NCBI GenBank assembly: GCA_028023455.1
Contig: JAQFVV010000232.1
Coordinates: 248,001 to 312,000 of the forward strand
Direction: 5' to 3'
DNA: 64,000 bases
Origin: Epiperipatus broadwayi
Lineage: Eukaryota > Onychophora > Udeonychophora > Euonychophora > Peripatidae
How positions within the stretch are numbered: the first letter of the stretch is position 1; each line of letters begins with the position of its first letter. Made by a program: the position numbers and the translations under genes. Below the pieces are notes generated by a model. It did no database searches, had not been told where the DNA came from, and saw nothing but the letters and a program-made list of their open reading frames with translations. Below are positions 25,176 through 35,649 of this stretch, piece by piece.

Positions 25176-25555
25176 TTTTCTTGCTGGCATTCAGATTTCT
25201 CTTTGGAGAACTCTTTCAGATTTTGCTTGTGGAGATTTTATTCCAAAAAGTTAGACAACTGTCATCTTCAAAATCATGGAGAAGTTTGAAGATGCTCAAG
25301 CTAAAAGTCATATGAATTTGATGGATTCTACTATGCTTGGCTAGGCAAATAAATAGCTTTGCCTATTGCCGAGGTTCCTAAATACCATCAAAATGCCTTA
25401 GTATCCACTCAATAGTCATCTGAACTCTGTGCCGTGTCTGTAGGACTTTTCGTGAAACCATTGCTACATATTTCCATTTTCATTGTCCGGACAAATACCT
25501 ATCGACGGTTGGATCTAGCCATGACGACGCCGAACAGGAGCAAGGAACCAGGATG
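25166..25555 (+). other. Candidate leader exon ending at a splice donor
   Basis: From the initiator to 25555 the sequence is GC-richer. It ends in CCAGGATG followed by GTAATC, a donor-like site. A short ORF begins MTTPNRSKEPG near 25519 in a fair start context and would run into the donor. An upstream ORF starting MEKFEDAQ at 25276 ends after about 22 codons. Neither is recognised. A retroelement leader is an equal alternative. Confidence 0.25.
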
Positions 25556-25559
25556 GTAA

Positions 25560-28259
25560 TCATATCTCTCCTCCATTGAACTATTTACTTTCTACCCTTT
25601 TGTTCATACCTTTCTTAATTGAATTATATTATGAAATGTTTTATTTAATGATATTTGTAATGTAACCATTTTATTAGACTAGTCTTAAATATATATATAT
25701 ATGTGATCATCTATCTATATTTAACCTTTTTTCCTTTGCTATTCTTCATTACTAACATGTGTAAATATTTTGTATTCCATTGCAGTTAAGTTTAAAAGTT
25801 AATTTTTCATTTAAATCTCTTTCCAATTTTCATTTATATTTGTAAAATTCCATACGAGTAAGTTTCCTTTGTTTGCCAACTTGATCTTCTCAATAACGCC
25901 TCTTTTGTCCGCCACTAGCTTATTACGTATATCAGATTTAGCTATATACGTTTTAAATAATTTTTAAACTCTGTTTTTAGCGCAAAGCAATTAGAAAATG
26001 CTTTGCGAAAGATTTTTACTATTGTACTTTATCAAGGAGATTCAAGTTGACAATTTTATTAAAATTGGGAAGAAAAGACTTAGACCGCAAAAATATTATA
26101 TCATTTAATCTGTTTTTAGTGTCTAATTAGTTTTTCATTAATTTAGGGGAATAGCGGAGGCCATTAAAAACATTCTTAATATTTTAAAGTCATTAATTAA
26201 ACATATTATTTAACTATAAAAAGCTTGAGTTTCCTAATTTTATTATAATGCTTTATTTTACTTTTCGAATGATCCAGGCACGCAAAACACATGTTTCTTA
26301 GTACTTTTATTGCACATTTAACTATTTAGCTCCGTAGGTGTTTCCGTCCATGTCTCTACCTCTGTTGCTAAGCTTTGTGGCCGGTGAGAAAATAATTTAT
26401 GTGTGTCTCAGATAATGTTGTTTGTTCGTAATTCACCTCGAGAATAGGCAAATAGGGCAGAGGTCATAGTATTCTTGATTTAATATCTCGCATATGGATG
26501 GCCTCGAGGTACTTTCGCCTAGTATTCGAACTGGGTTAAACCAACATACATCATCTGACTCACATTATTACCATAGTCATTAGTGACATGAACTATTTAT
26601 ATGTTTTAGGTGTTATTGGGGTATCGTTGCAATTGTTATTTATGATTTTCTTGCTTTGTCATGTATTTTGGTATGACCAATCCCACTCTTTGTTATCCCT
26701 CTCAAAGTAGATGCATTTCCTACTCAGGGATCTTCTCCAGGCACCTCCAATGAAAAAGAGTATGGGAAACATATGGATGAACCATCCCAACATGCAATCT
26801 GTGCCACTATTCAGAAATATGACCTTGGCCATCGTGCAAGCATACTCCTTTTGTACAAATATAAAGCCACTCAAGAGCATCTTAAGTGACTCCCTCTATA
26901 TGCAGTTGTGAGTGATAACATGATACCGCCTTTATTATTTATTATTGAGTTGTCTATCAACCTGCAATGCTCTGCCAGTCATAATTGCATTTCATTTGCC
27001 ATCCATTCGATTTAATTTTCTAAGTCAGGTTATGAGTTACAGCTTCTTTTAAGCTGAGTTATTTTACTCCCACACATTTGAGTGATCTCCCAAATATTGC
27101 ACACTTCAAATTACACATGAACTCTTATATATATATATAATGACTAATAAAACTCATTAGTGTGAATCTATAATATATTAAATGAGGGTTAAGCTGCAAG
27201 GTATTATTGATTACCTAATTAATTAATTTGGTCCTTGGAATATTAACCGCACCACCATATATGAGCAACCACATAAACTACTCTTGTTTTATATATGCAG
27301 TAATTATACTCACTAACTTTATGTAATAACACAAACATTTTATGTATTTATGTAAATTCAATGACTTATTGACTTCATCCATAAAGTGTGTGATTGCGAA
27401 TTAAACCATAATCAAATTTGTAACTACCATTGTACAGACATTCTACACAGCTATTTTGTTTATTACCGTATTTAATTACTTAATAAAATTTATACCATTT
27501 TCTGTATTCTTGCATTTGTCATTCATTGCCCGATCTCTAGTAGTAACTATTTGATTAAGTTAAATGATTTCTAGTTGAAAGAAAGATTTTATTAATATTA
27601 TTAATTAATTCTTTTGTTTAACATTGCCTTGAACAATATTATGGATTGGTAATATAATAAGCAATAATATACTATCCGTTAATTGATGTATTTTATAATA
27701 AGGATTGGTTAATTATTAGAACATTATTGATTCCCAAGTCTATTTGCTCACCCTGTTCTCATTTCCGGGTCTGGAGTATATGAAAGCTTGTTAACCCTTA
27801 AACCGCTAATTATATTATTGGTTGTATGAGGTAAAAATCAAATCTTTTAATTGGCCAACTCACAAACTGAAGACAAAGCCTATTGTTAAAACATATTCGC
27901 CTATAATATTAAATTCAACTCAGATACGTTTATAAAAAGTATATTACTAATTTTTCAGGTTATAAAGAGAACGAAAGTTCTTTCAAAAATAAATTGCTAT
28001 TTATTTATTCTAAAATATTCAATTTCGGCAACATAAAAGCTATAATATAAACAAAAAGGTCGACTTTTACGTTATAGAAAAGTAAATATTTCTTTTTACT
28101 AAATCTTAAATATTTTTACTAAAATCTTGTTTTTTTAGTATTCTCTCTGAAAATAATTTGTAATTTCTCAAAATATTCTTTTATAATAATTTAAATCATA
28201 TTCGAAATGAAAATCTCAGCGTTTTTCTTTATTTTCTTTGATCAGGCGGTTTCTTTGTT
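25560..28259. other. Unassigned AT-rich sequence
   Basis: Apart from the exon-like stretch at 26728-26889, nothing recognisable is seen in either strand. Confidence 0.45.
26728..26889 (+). CDS. Exon-like open segment, unknown protein
   Basis: TTTCCTACTCAG at 26716-26727 is a good splice acceptor. The frame that follows is open for 53 codons to TGA at 26887. It begins GSSPGTSNEKEYGKHMDEPS and later reads ATIQKYDLGHRASILLLYKY. Composition is balanced and less A/T-driven than nearby frames. It could be a terminal exon or a piece of a decayed element; no family is recognised. A second + frame (start 26711) and a - strand frame are also open here, which weakens the coding argument. Confidence 0.2.
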   Translation, partial: GSSPGTSNEKEYGKHMDEPSQHAICATIQKYDLGHRASILLLYKYKATQEHLK

Positions 28260-28420
28260 CTTTCCAGCCAATCAGAATGTCTTTTTCGGCTGAGAGCATG
28301 CTAAGAACCAATCACAACTAATGTTCTTTCTTTGTTTAGGTTTAAATGCGTTTTTTTTTATTTTTTACTTGTAAAATAATTCAGAAGAGGGCACCATCTT
28401 ACAGAACTTTTAAAAACCTA
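28260..28420 (+). promoter_or_regulatory. Candidate host promoter with two CCAAT boxes
   Basis: CCAATCAG at 28268-28275 and CCAATCAC at 28308-28315 match NF-Y sites, are in the same orientation and are 40 bp apart. They lie 160-210 bp upstream of a possible coding exon. The local sequence is richer in G+C than its flanks. No TATA box is evident, as is common for CCAAT-driven housekeeping promoters. Confidence 0.45.
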
Positions 28421-28473
28421 TTCAATACCTCTCAAACGAATATTTTGGCATAAGAACTGGCAGAGTTAGAGTG

Positions 28474-28516
28474 ATGTCAGATGTCGACGAGGAGCTTCAT
28501 AAGAGGCGGGAAAAGG
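28474..28516 (+). CDS. Possible first coding exon (MSDVDEELHKRREK...)
   Basis: ATG at 28474 opens a frame encoding MSDVDEELHKRREK. It then meets GTTAGT at 28517, a reasonable splice donor (AAAGG|GTTAGT). The exon would be 43 nt and end in phase 1. The charged N-terminus looks protein-like, and the CCAAT-box region upstream supports a transcription start. Without splicing the frame stops two codons later. No family is recognised. The immediate downstream DNA is a - strand PLE, so the next exon would be distant. Exon-like segments at 43.7-48.6 kb are on the same strand, but linkage is speculation. Confidence 0.35.
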
Positions 28517-28715
28517 GTTAGTATCCTCAAAAGCATTGCTATAGTTTGCTTAGATTCTAGGTATTGTTGAATAAACACACAATTTTGACCGGTACATTAT
28601 CTTAATCGTGGTCAATCTATATTTATCATAACTATTAACTTTTCCCTTAATTTGCTTAACTCATTATTTTTTATATATGCACAGTTTTTTTTTATGAATT
28701 TATTTTTTAAAAATA

Positions 28716-29379
28716 TTATGTGCTAACCAAATATTTAGATATCTTTTCAAAATACAAACCCCTTCCATTTATAATTGGTCTTAACAGCATTTCTTTTTTG
28801 TATATCTTTGGTGCTCCATATATTCTTGCTACTTCACAATCTTTATTTCCCAATTCTTCTAATGTTCTCCTATATATTAATTTATTATTAAATAATCCTT
28901 TAATTAACTCATCCATTTTATTACTTTTCATTCCAGTATCATCTTTATTTATTTTTGCAAAAAATTCTTCTGACAACATTTTTTCCATTTTCTCTATACA
29001 TTCTTCTTTCTTCATCAATACCATTTTATTACCCTTATCTGATTTTATAAATATATTATCTTCATACTTTTTTATCTCCTTCACCTCTTTAACTGTTATC
29101 CTACTAATTATTCTATTTTTATCCTTTTTATTATCTCTACTTTCTAATTTCTTCATTTTATATCATAATATTAATTTTCTTTTTTAATATTTTCATCCAT
29201 TCTTTATTCTTAATACTTATATTATTAATGTCCTTATTTTCATAATAATTTATATTATAATTACTTTCTATATATTTTTGTGCCAACTTTTCTATTAACA
29301 CTTGCACTTCTAATATATTTTTATTATTACACTTCCCATAAGGAACATATTTTATCCCTTTTTTAACTATCTCCATCAC
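28716..29379 (-). pseudogene. PLE reverse transcriptase, N-terminal part
   Basis: Two overlapping - strand frames (29379-29158 and 29156-28716) are offset by a frameshift. The downstream one carries NIFIKSDKGNKMVLMKKEE, the PLE RT N-terminal motif (usually IKPADKGG-IV-MDK). It then has ARIYGAPKIYKKEMLLRPI, matching the conserved PLE P-K-I-K...RPI block, and YFEKISKYL. The sequence then ends before the palm. Lys and Asn dominate, consistent with extreme A+T bias. It complements the C-terminal half in copy A (14953-16135), so together they show the family's domain order. Confidence 0.8.
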
Positions 29380-30070
29380 TTCTTTTAGTTTTATACCACT
29401 TAAATTACATATTTCATTTGTACTCTTTACATATGCTTTATTACTTCCACCTTCTCTTTCATCAAGGTTTCCATTTTTCTTTTATGCCTCAACCTTGTAT
29501 TTTCATTTAAAATGTTTTTCTTCTTTGTACATAATTTTCTAAATAACTCTTCTTCCTTCCTACCTATCCTTCTAATTAATATTCTCTCTATTCTTTCAAT
29601 GTATTTTTCTTCAATTTGTATCCATTTTTTATATATTCTTTTAAAATTTTCTTTTCCATATTATTTATAATCTTTTCTTTATTCTTCATTCCTTGCCTTA
29701 ATTTTCTCATCTTAATAAAATTTGGTATTACATTATACCTTACACAATCTTTCATAAATTTAATATTATTTACATTATTTAATTTTAATATTAATTTCCA
29801 TCTCTCATTTAATATTCTTGATAATCTTCCATTTCTTTAATGTACTTCATAAACATTTTTATATTGTTTATATTCTCCATTAATTATATATTGAAATATT
29901 TTCCTTTCTTCTTCCTAATACTTCATATAATTTTCTTCTTATTAGAAGTATATACTCTTATTCTTTTCCTTTACTTTCTTTGCATTTCTTCATATATTCA
30001 TATATATTGCTTATAACTCTTCTCATATACACTTTGAAGCAAAAAAATTTTTAAAAACTTCTTTATTTTC

Positions 30071-30110
30071 CTGACAGTTTCGACTATCCAGCAGTCTTCA
30101 TCAAAGCTAC
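30071..30110 (-). ncRNA. Hammerhead-like motif (PLE copy B), core mutated
   Basis: On the - strand the first core reads TTGATGA instead of CTGATGA. Stem II is GACTG-CTGGA-TAGTC with one G-T pair, followed by GAAAC and TGTCAG. The changed first C of the core should reduce or abolish self-cleavage. Confidence 0.5.
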
Positions 30111-30139
30111 AATATTTGAATGATATAAATACATAGCCA

Positions 30140-30731
30140 TTACTTTTTATATATATGTATATCAAAATATATACACATATATCCCTTAACCATACATATA
30201 TAGATCCACATACACCCATAGACATATATATAAAATCCACATATACATATATATGTACAGTATATCAAAATATATATCCATATATCCTTCAAACATAATA
30301 TATATACAAACATATATATATATATACATCCACATATATACAATCTACATATAAAATACATATATATATAATATATCTAATACACAATTTTTAAATTGTT
30401 ACATTTTAAAAGCTTTTATTTTTAATTTCTAACAATTTTTTTAATACTACACTTTTATTACTTCTTTATTAATATTATTTTAATTTTCACCTTTCATCTT
30501 TTTCTCCTATCTATCTTTTTTATTATTATCTAATATATATATTTTATTTTTTATTTTAATCTATAATTTTAACTTTTACCTTTTTATTACTTATACTCTT
30601 ATTCTTTATTAATGATTTATATTTTTATTTTCTTCAATAACTCCCTATTTATTTTTACGTACCTTTCTCAACTTCTTCTATCTTTTATTAGTACTAAAAG
30701 ATAAGTGTATATATATCTGTCTATATATATT
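30140..30731 (-). repeat. AT-rich pseudo-LTR with ATAT/ACAT microsatellites
   Basis: Alternating TATATA and CACATA tracts give several overlapping Tyr/Ile-rich open frames that are not genes. The block matches 12240-13190 (same orientation) and 33400-34260 (reverse). Confidence 0.7.
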
Positions 30732-32030
30732 GTACCGGTCCGTCCATTTCACCCTTTATGGTCTTATAAATCTTTTGACCCACATACGCACCGAGCATGA
30801 AAGTGATGTGTGTAATGAGATGAAATAACGATAATAATTCCCTTGCTATATCGATCGTTAAATATGAAAAGCAAATATCCCAAAAAAAGTACTAGAGGAA
30901 GGAGATATAACCCAAAAAAAATGAGGTCAATCTGAACCTTCCCTGTTACATCATCCCACACCAGTCCGATTAACTAACGGTGGTCACTCCTTTAATTTAC
31001 ACACCTTTAAAAGTACTAAAATATTTTTATTTAGCCTTTAGCGCCACCCCCGACAAAGAAATGTATTGTTGACCCTCCCTTTTCCTTCCCAAGAGAGTGT
31101 GCAAATAAAATGACCAGTTATATGTCATAAGAAAAAATATATATGTTTGGGACATAAAATGTGAGACAATATAACGCCCCAGTAGCTCATAATTTATTTT
31201 CCCTATCTTAGGTTAATGACTGGTTTGATCCGTTTTCTTGAAAAAACTCCGGTTATATCCTAATGATTGAATAAGAAATTTGAACTAAGCAAATAAGAGT
31301 GGCAAACCATTTTTATATATATATAAAAAAAAAAATTTACTCTTTATTATAACTTTTAAATGTTTTATTAGGTTAAAGATTTTATATAATTTAAAATATA
31401 TATATAGTACTTAGATTAAACATCTATTTACAAAAAAGATTTACACAAAGAAAATGTCATTAAAAAAATAATTGCATAATAGGTGTGATCTATATCCCTT
31501 TCCCCTCAAAAAAAAATAAGTTTAAGACACAAATGTATGTAATGAATTTCCCTACAAAGAAACAATTTGTATAGGTATTATAATCCATAAAAAATAATAA
31601 TACACTAGTGTCCATGCATGTTTACCGATTACCTCTAGGATCAATAAATTATTAATATTTTACGCATCTTTAGATTTTGGTGCTTAAATATTTATACATG
31701 AATGCATCTACGTTTAGTTATTTTAAACATATAAAATGATGCCTAATAAGAAATAATATGGCTAAAGGACACTCTACATAAGGTATCACCATAGTAAAAG
31801 ATTATGAGGTAGAGATTCTCCACGTAGGGAATCTAAATGAGACATGCATGCAACTATTATATAATATAAGTGATATAAAGATTACATAAAAAAAATAGTT
31901 ACGAGTATATAAGAAAAACATATCACTGAGTTATAGAATAAAAAAATAAATAAATAAATATCAAGAGATTTAAACTCATCTGTATTTACAACTGTTATAA
32001 AGTTCAGCTTCGAGCGGACCACACGAACTA
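30732..32030. other. Unassigned sequence
   Basis: The segment 30732-31130 is GC-richer (for example AGCGCCACCCCCGACAAAG near 31040) but shows no recognisable protein. The remainder is AT-rich with nothing identified. Confidence 0.45.
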
Positions 32031-32032
32031 TT

Positions 32033-32500
32033 CTATAGGGCGGACAGGACTTCCTTCTTTATTACACGTATTAAAGAGTTCTTGTTATCAAGTCTTGGAT
32101 GGCTTCTTTTAATACATCGTAGGGCTTCAGGGATGAACTGGCGGTGTACTGCTGCTGGTGACCTACTCCATGGTTTTTTTGTTTACTGGAACAACTATAA
32201 CGGCCATCTCTAATAGGTACTTGTTCGAAGATTTATAGTTATACTTCTTGTCAATAGATTGTTTTTAACACGACTGATTTTATTATCACTTTCACGCTTT
32301 TCTTCTTTTTAAGGCGGCTTTAACTTTCTTTACGATAATGTAATATCGGATCTGGTTGAGTTTCAAAATCCATTTTTATTACTAGGCATTTCTTCATGGT
32401 GATATAATATCGGATCTTACTGCTTTTTTAGACTGCTCATAAGCAACTTTGATTTTCTCCCAAAATTTACGGTCTGCCTGCTTGGACTGATCATGAGTGA
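32033..32500 (-). pseudogene. Decayed coding remnants, unknown element
   Basis: Two - strand stretches look protein-coding. The upstream one (32495-32394) reads DQSKQADRKFWEKIKVAYEQ and ends at a stop after SDIISP. The downstream one (32172-32033) includes SPAAVHRQFIPEALRCIKRS and ends LSAL. The intervening part is frameshifted. A partial direct repeat encodes the QSKQADR segment again near 32560. The Lys/Trp-rich pattern is reminiscent of a transposon-borne DNA-binding or gag region, but no family is certain. Confidence 0.35.
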
Positions 32501-32572
32501 TTTTTAGTTGTTTTTTTTTTCAAAGTCTACGGTCTGCCTGCTTGGACTTAGAGTGACTGACTTTCCCCACCT
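32462..32572 (-). repeat. Direct repeat pair, about 60-bp period
   Basis: ACGGTCTGCCTGCTTGGACT occurs at about 32470 and 32530, each followed by a GAGTGA-containing stretch. It duplicates part of the decayed - strand frame above. Confidence 0.7.
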
Positions 32573-32599
32573 AATAGATAGCACCTATGGTCCCCTTTC

Positions 32600-33387
32600 A
32601 GCCAATTAAACTACCCCCCCCATGAGCTATTGCATCAGCCTATAATCATTTAAAAAAAAAACCTTATGCATTCCTTAATTTTATTTGTTACAAATTATAC
32701 TTTTTTAATCATAGAAATTATACAGTTTCCATCTTAATTAATTAGAGCACCCATTATGCTTCTTTACATTAGATAAGACCAACTTTGGTCGAGAGGTTCC
32801 CGGCCAATGCTATGATACTTAAAAAAAAAAACAGATCAAAAGAACAAATTTTTTTTTACCACAAAACATTCCTTTTTATCTTTTGTTCTTTTTATACACA
32901 CACACACAAAAAAAATACATTCCAATTTATCAAAAGTTTTTCCTTATAATTACTAAAAACAAAATCCATTATAATGAAAATATAAAATTTGACATTATAT
33001 TTTTTTTTTTCTTCAAAAAAAAAAAACATTTATTTAAAAATATCAAAAAACAAACATTTCTGGATACGTATATCGGAACATTACAAATAAAACAAAAATG
33101 TTTCCAACGTAAACTAAAATCATAACAAACTTAAAACTATTCTTTATGTAGCTTTTTTTATAAGATAAATTCATTAATAATACAACACATACATTTGTAC
33201 TGTGGGTGAAATGGGAATACAGTATAGACCAAACCCAGTTATTTACTTCACATATATAAACATTTATACGTGTTTTAATTACAATCTATTTAATCGATTT
33301 TATATTAAATTCTAATCCTTTTTAAAGATTAGTTGTGCTGAATTGTCAGCAGCAGCCATTTTGTGCATGGCTGTTATACACGTTCTG
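32600..33387. other. Unassigned sequence
   Basis: The region contains homopolymer-rich A/T tracts. The 80-codon frame at 32883 is Lys/Phe/Ile repeats from such tracts and is unlikely to be a gene. Confidence 0.5.
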
Positions 33388-34385
33388 GCACAATATATAT
33401 TTATATATATATGTATGTATGGGAATATATAGAAGATAAAAATAAAAGTTTAAAAATAGTATTAGTTTATAGGATTACTATTAATAATAATAAAATAAGT
33501 ATGTAAAAGGTTTAATATGTGGGAAAGACTTGTAAATATTTTTATACATATATAAAGGTTTGTAAGATGTAATTTTTCAAATAGATTTATAAGTTTTAAA
33601 AAATTGATAACAGAAGGAGTTGTATTAAAGGAGTCAATATTAAAAGAAGGTAGAAGATTTTGAAAAAAAATCAGTTATTTAAAAGATAGAGGAAATTGAG
33701 AAAGGTACGTAAAAATGAATAGGGAATTATTGAAGAGAATAAAAATATAAATTATTAATAAAGAATAAGAATAGAATTAATAAAGTTAAAATTATAGATA
33801 TTAAGATAAAAGATGATATTATATATTAGATAATAATTAAAAAGATAGATAGCAAGAAAAGATGAAAGATAAAAATTAAAATAATATTAATAAAGAAGTA
33901 ATAAAAAGGTAGTATTAGAAAAATTTTTAGAAATTAAAAATAAAATAGTTTTTAAAATGTAACAATTTAAAAATTGTGCATTAGATATATTTTTATATAA
34001 ATGGTTTATATATATATATGTATTTTATATATAGGTTGTATATGTATGGATGTGTATTTATATATGTATATATAGATTTGTATATATGTCTAAGAGTTTA
34101 TATATATATGTTTGAATATGTATATATATTTTGATATACATATATATATGTCTATGAGTGTATGTGGATCTATGTATGTATGTTTAAGGGATATATATGT
34201 ATATATTTTGATATACATATGTATATTATATTATATATATATAAAGTAATGGTTATGTATTTATATCATTCAAATATTGTAGCTCTGATGAAGACTGCTG
34301 GACAGTCGAAACTGTCAGGAAAATAAAGTTTTTAAAAAAAAAATTTGCATCGAAGTATATATGAGGAGTTATTATAAGCAACTAT
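33388..34385 (+). mobile_element. PLE copy D: solo pseudo-LTR with intact hammerhead-like motif
   Basis: It starts at GGCACAATATATATTT and runs through the AT-rich block shared (reversed) with 12231-13198 and 30140-30731. It ends in the hammerhead-like motif (34285-34318) and the leader (AAATTTGCATCGAAGTATAT). No ORF follows, so this is a solo pseudo-LTR or a truncated insertion. Confidence 0.75.
34285..34318 (+). ncRNA. Hammerhead-ribozyme-like motif, best copy
   Basis: CTGATGA (34285-34291) and GAAA (34308-34311) flank a perfect 5-bp stem II, GACTG/CAGTC (34293-34297 and 34303-34307), with loop CTGGA. ACTGTC follows, giving a minimal stem III and a GTC cleavage triplet at 34314-34316. Caveats: an extra A (34292) lies between the core and stem II, stem III would be very short, and stem I pairing is weak. 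PLE hammerheads with minimal stem III are known and are reported to act better as dimers. Confidence 0.55.
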
Positions 34386-34674
34386 AAAATTACTTTCAAA
34401 ATTATGTTCTGTTTTTCCCTGTATTAAATAAATCCACATTAATTACTTCATAAAGTGCAGCTTTATTCTTTAACATATATTTAATTGAGCCAGAGAAAGT
34501 TTATTATTAAATATAAATAATTATTAATATTTTTCAGAATACTTTTTTTTTTTTTTTTACAGATGTTCTGTTTTTGTGAGATTTTTAACAACAGTTTTTT
34601 TTCAATGGTGGTCAGAAAAAGGAAATTTACATTTGGGATTTTTAGTGAACTTCATCATTTGATTTATTTCCATT

Positions 34675-34997
34675 TCACTTATCATTATATATATATTCCT
34701 ATGATATAATTTCTTTAAAAATTATGCATATTAAGACATCAACAAAAATAATAAAAATATAGTAATGCAGTTATGGAAAAAATAGTGCCTATCCACATAT
34801 GTATCTAACCACATCTAGGTGAATACATATGTGTCACTTATCATTATATATATATATATTCCTATGATATAATTTCTTTAAAAATTATACATATTAAGAC
34901 ATCAACAAAAATAATAAAAATATAGTAATGCAGTTATGGAAAAAATAGTGCCTATCCACATATGTATCTAACCACATCTAGGTGAATACATATGTGA
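34675..34997 (+). repeat. 159-bp tandem duplication
   Basis: TCACTTATCATTATATATAT begins at 34675 and again at 34834. The following sequence, through CCACATATGTATCTAACCAC to GAATACATATGTG, is nearly identical; the second copy has a longer TA run and one substitution. No coding content. Confidence 0.88.
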
Positions 34998-35354
34998 ATG
35001 TTTTCCACATCACATTAATGAAGTGAATAAAGTAGGCATTGTGATGTACTATTTAAGTTATTAACCATCTAATGATCTCATAAAAATCATCTACTTCAAG
35101 TGATCTTAACCTACTGGATGACACAGATAAACCTCTTTTTCAGAACATAGGATAATGTCTGAAGTAGTTGAAATTTGTGGAGGTTTTTTCCTTTATTTTG
35201 TGCTGATACATTTTTGAAAAATATTGTATAGAAATTTGTTTTCTATCCCTTTTAATTCATCAAAATGATTTTGCAAGAGTTATAACATTTTGATGATCAT
35301 ACATATGACTAATACTGCATTTCATCAAAATTCTATGCAATCTAAAACATTTAT

Positions 35355-35450
35355 TAAACAGGCAAAACTCTCTATATGTATTGCCACTCAGTGTAAGCCA
35401 GAGTAATAAAATTAAGAGTAAGCATAAGAAATAGTGATCATGTGATGTTA
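35355..35450. mobile_element. Short relative of the 6.3-kb foldback insert
   Basis: TAAACAGGCAAAACTCTC matches the terminus at 6291. GCATAAGAAATAGTGATCAT and GTGATGTTA match the tail at 7330-7356. The middle is deleted, leaving about 96 bp, so it is an internally deleted copy of the same family. It lies 16 bp from the hairpin at 35467. Confidence 0.65.
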
Positions 35451-35466
35451 TTGGCTAAAACCTTTA

Positions 35467-35643
35467 ATATTTACCAAGGCAATAAACCTTTAAGCATGTG
35501 CGTTTGAAAATATGAAGGTAGGGACCTCTATAGGTCTTAATCACAAGCTTTTGAAGAGTAAGCTTGTGGTTAAGACTTGTAGAGGTCCCTACCTTCGTAT
35601 TTTCAAGCGCACATGCTTAAAGGTTTATTGCCTTAGTAAATAT
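35467..35643. repeat. Near-perfect hairpin (84-bp arms, 9-nt loop)
   Basis: Arms 35467-35550 and 35560-35643 are reverse complements with few mismatches around the loop TTGAAGAGT. The arm contains AAGGCAATAAACCTTTAAGC and TAGGGACCTCTATAGGTCTT. The second word equals the loop-proximal core of the hairpin at 1907-2137, which makes the two relatives. The transcript would be a near-perfect duplex. Confidence 0.88.
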
Positions 35644-35649
35644 TACTTA

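Larger units (their letters stand above)
28716..30731 (-). mobile_element. PLE copy B: pseudo-LTR, hammerhead-like motif, 5' half of ORF
   Basis: On the - strand the order is pseudo-LTR (30731 to about 30111, beginning CCGGTACAATATATATAG), hammerhead-like motif (30071-30110), leader, and then the RT N-terminal half. The 3' half is absent: the copy stops near 28720. This is the reverse of usual 5' truncation and implies a deletion or a partial tandem product. Confidence 0.75.

Noticed and set aside
28720-29187. 155-codon open frame on the + strand
   Set aside because: It is the antisense shadow of the A-rich PLE RT on the - strand; the + strand product is Leu/Ile/Phe/Ser-rich.
30140-30361. 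Tyr/Ile/Cys-rich open frames on the - strand
   Set aside because: They translate TATATA/CACATA microsatellites of the PLE pseudo-LTR.
32883-33125. 80-codon Lys/Phe/Ile-rich frame
   Set aside because: It arises from A-runs and T-runs and has no domain-like composition.
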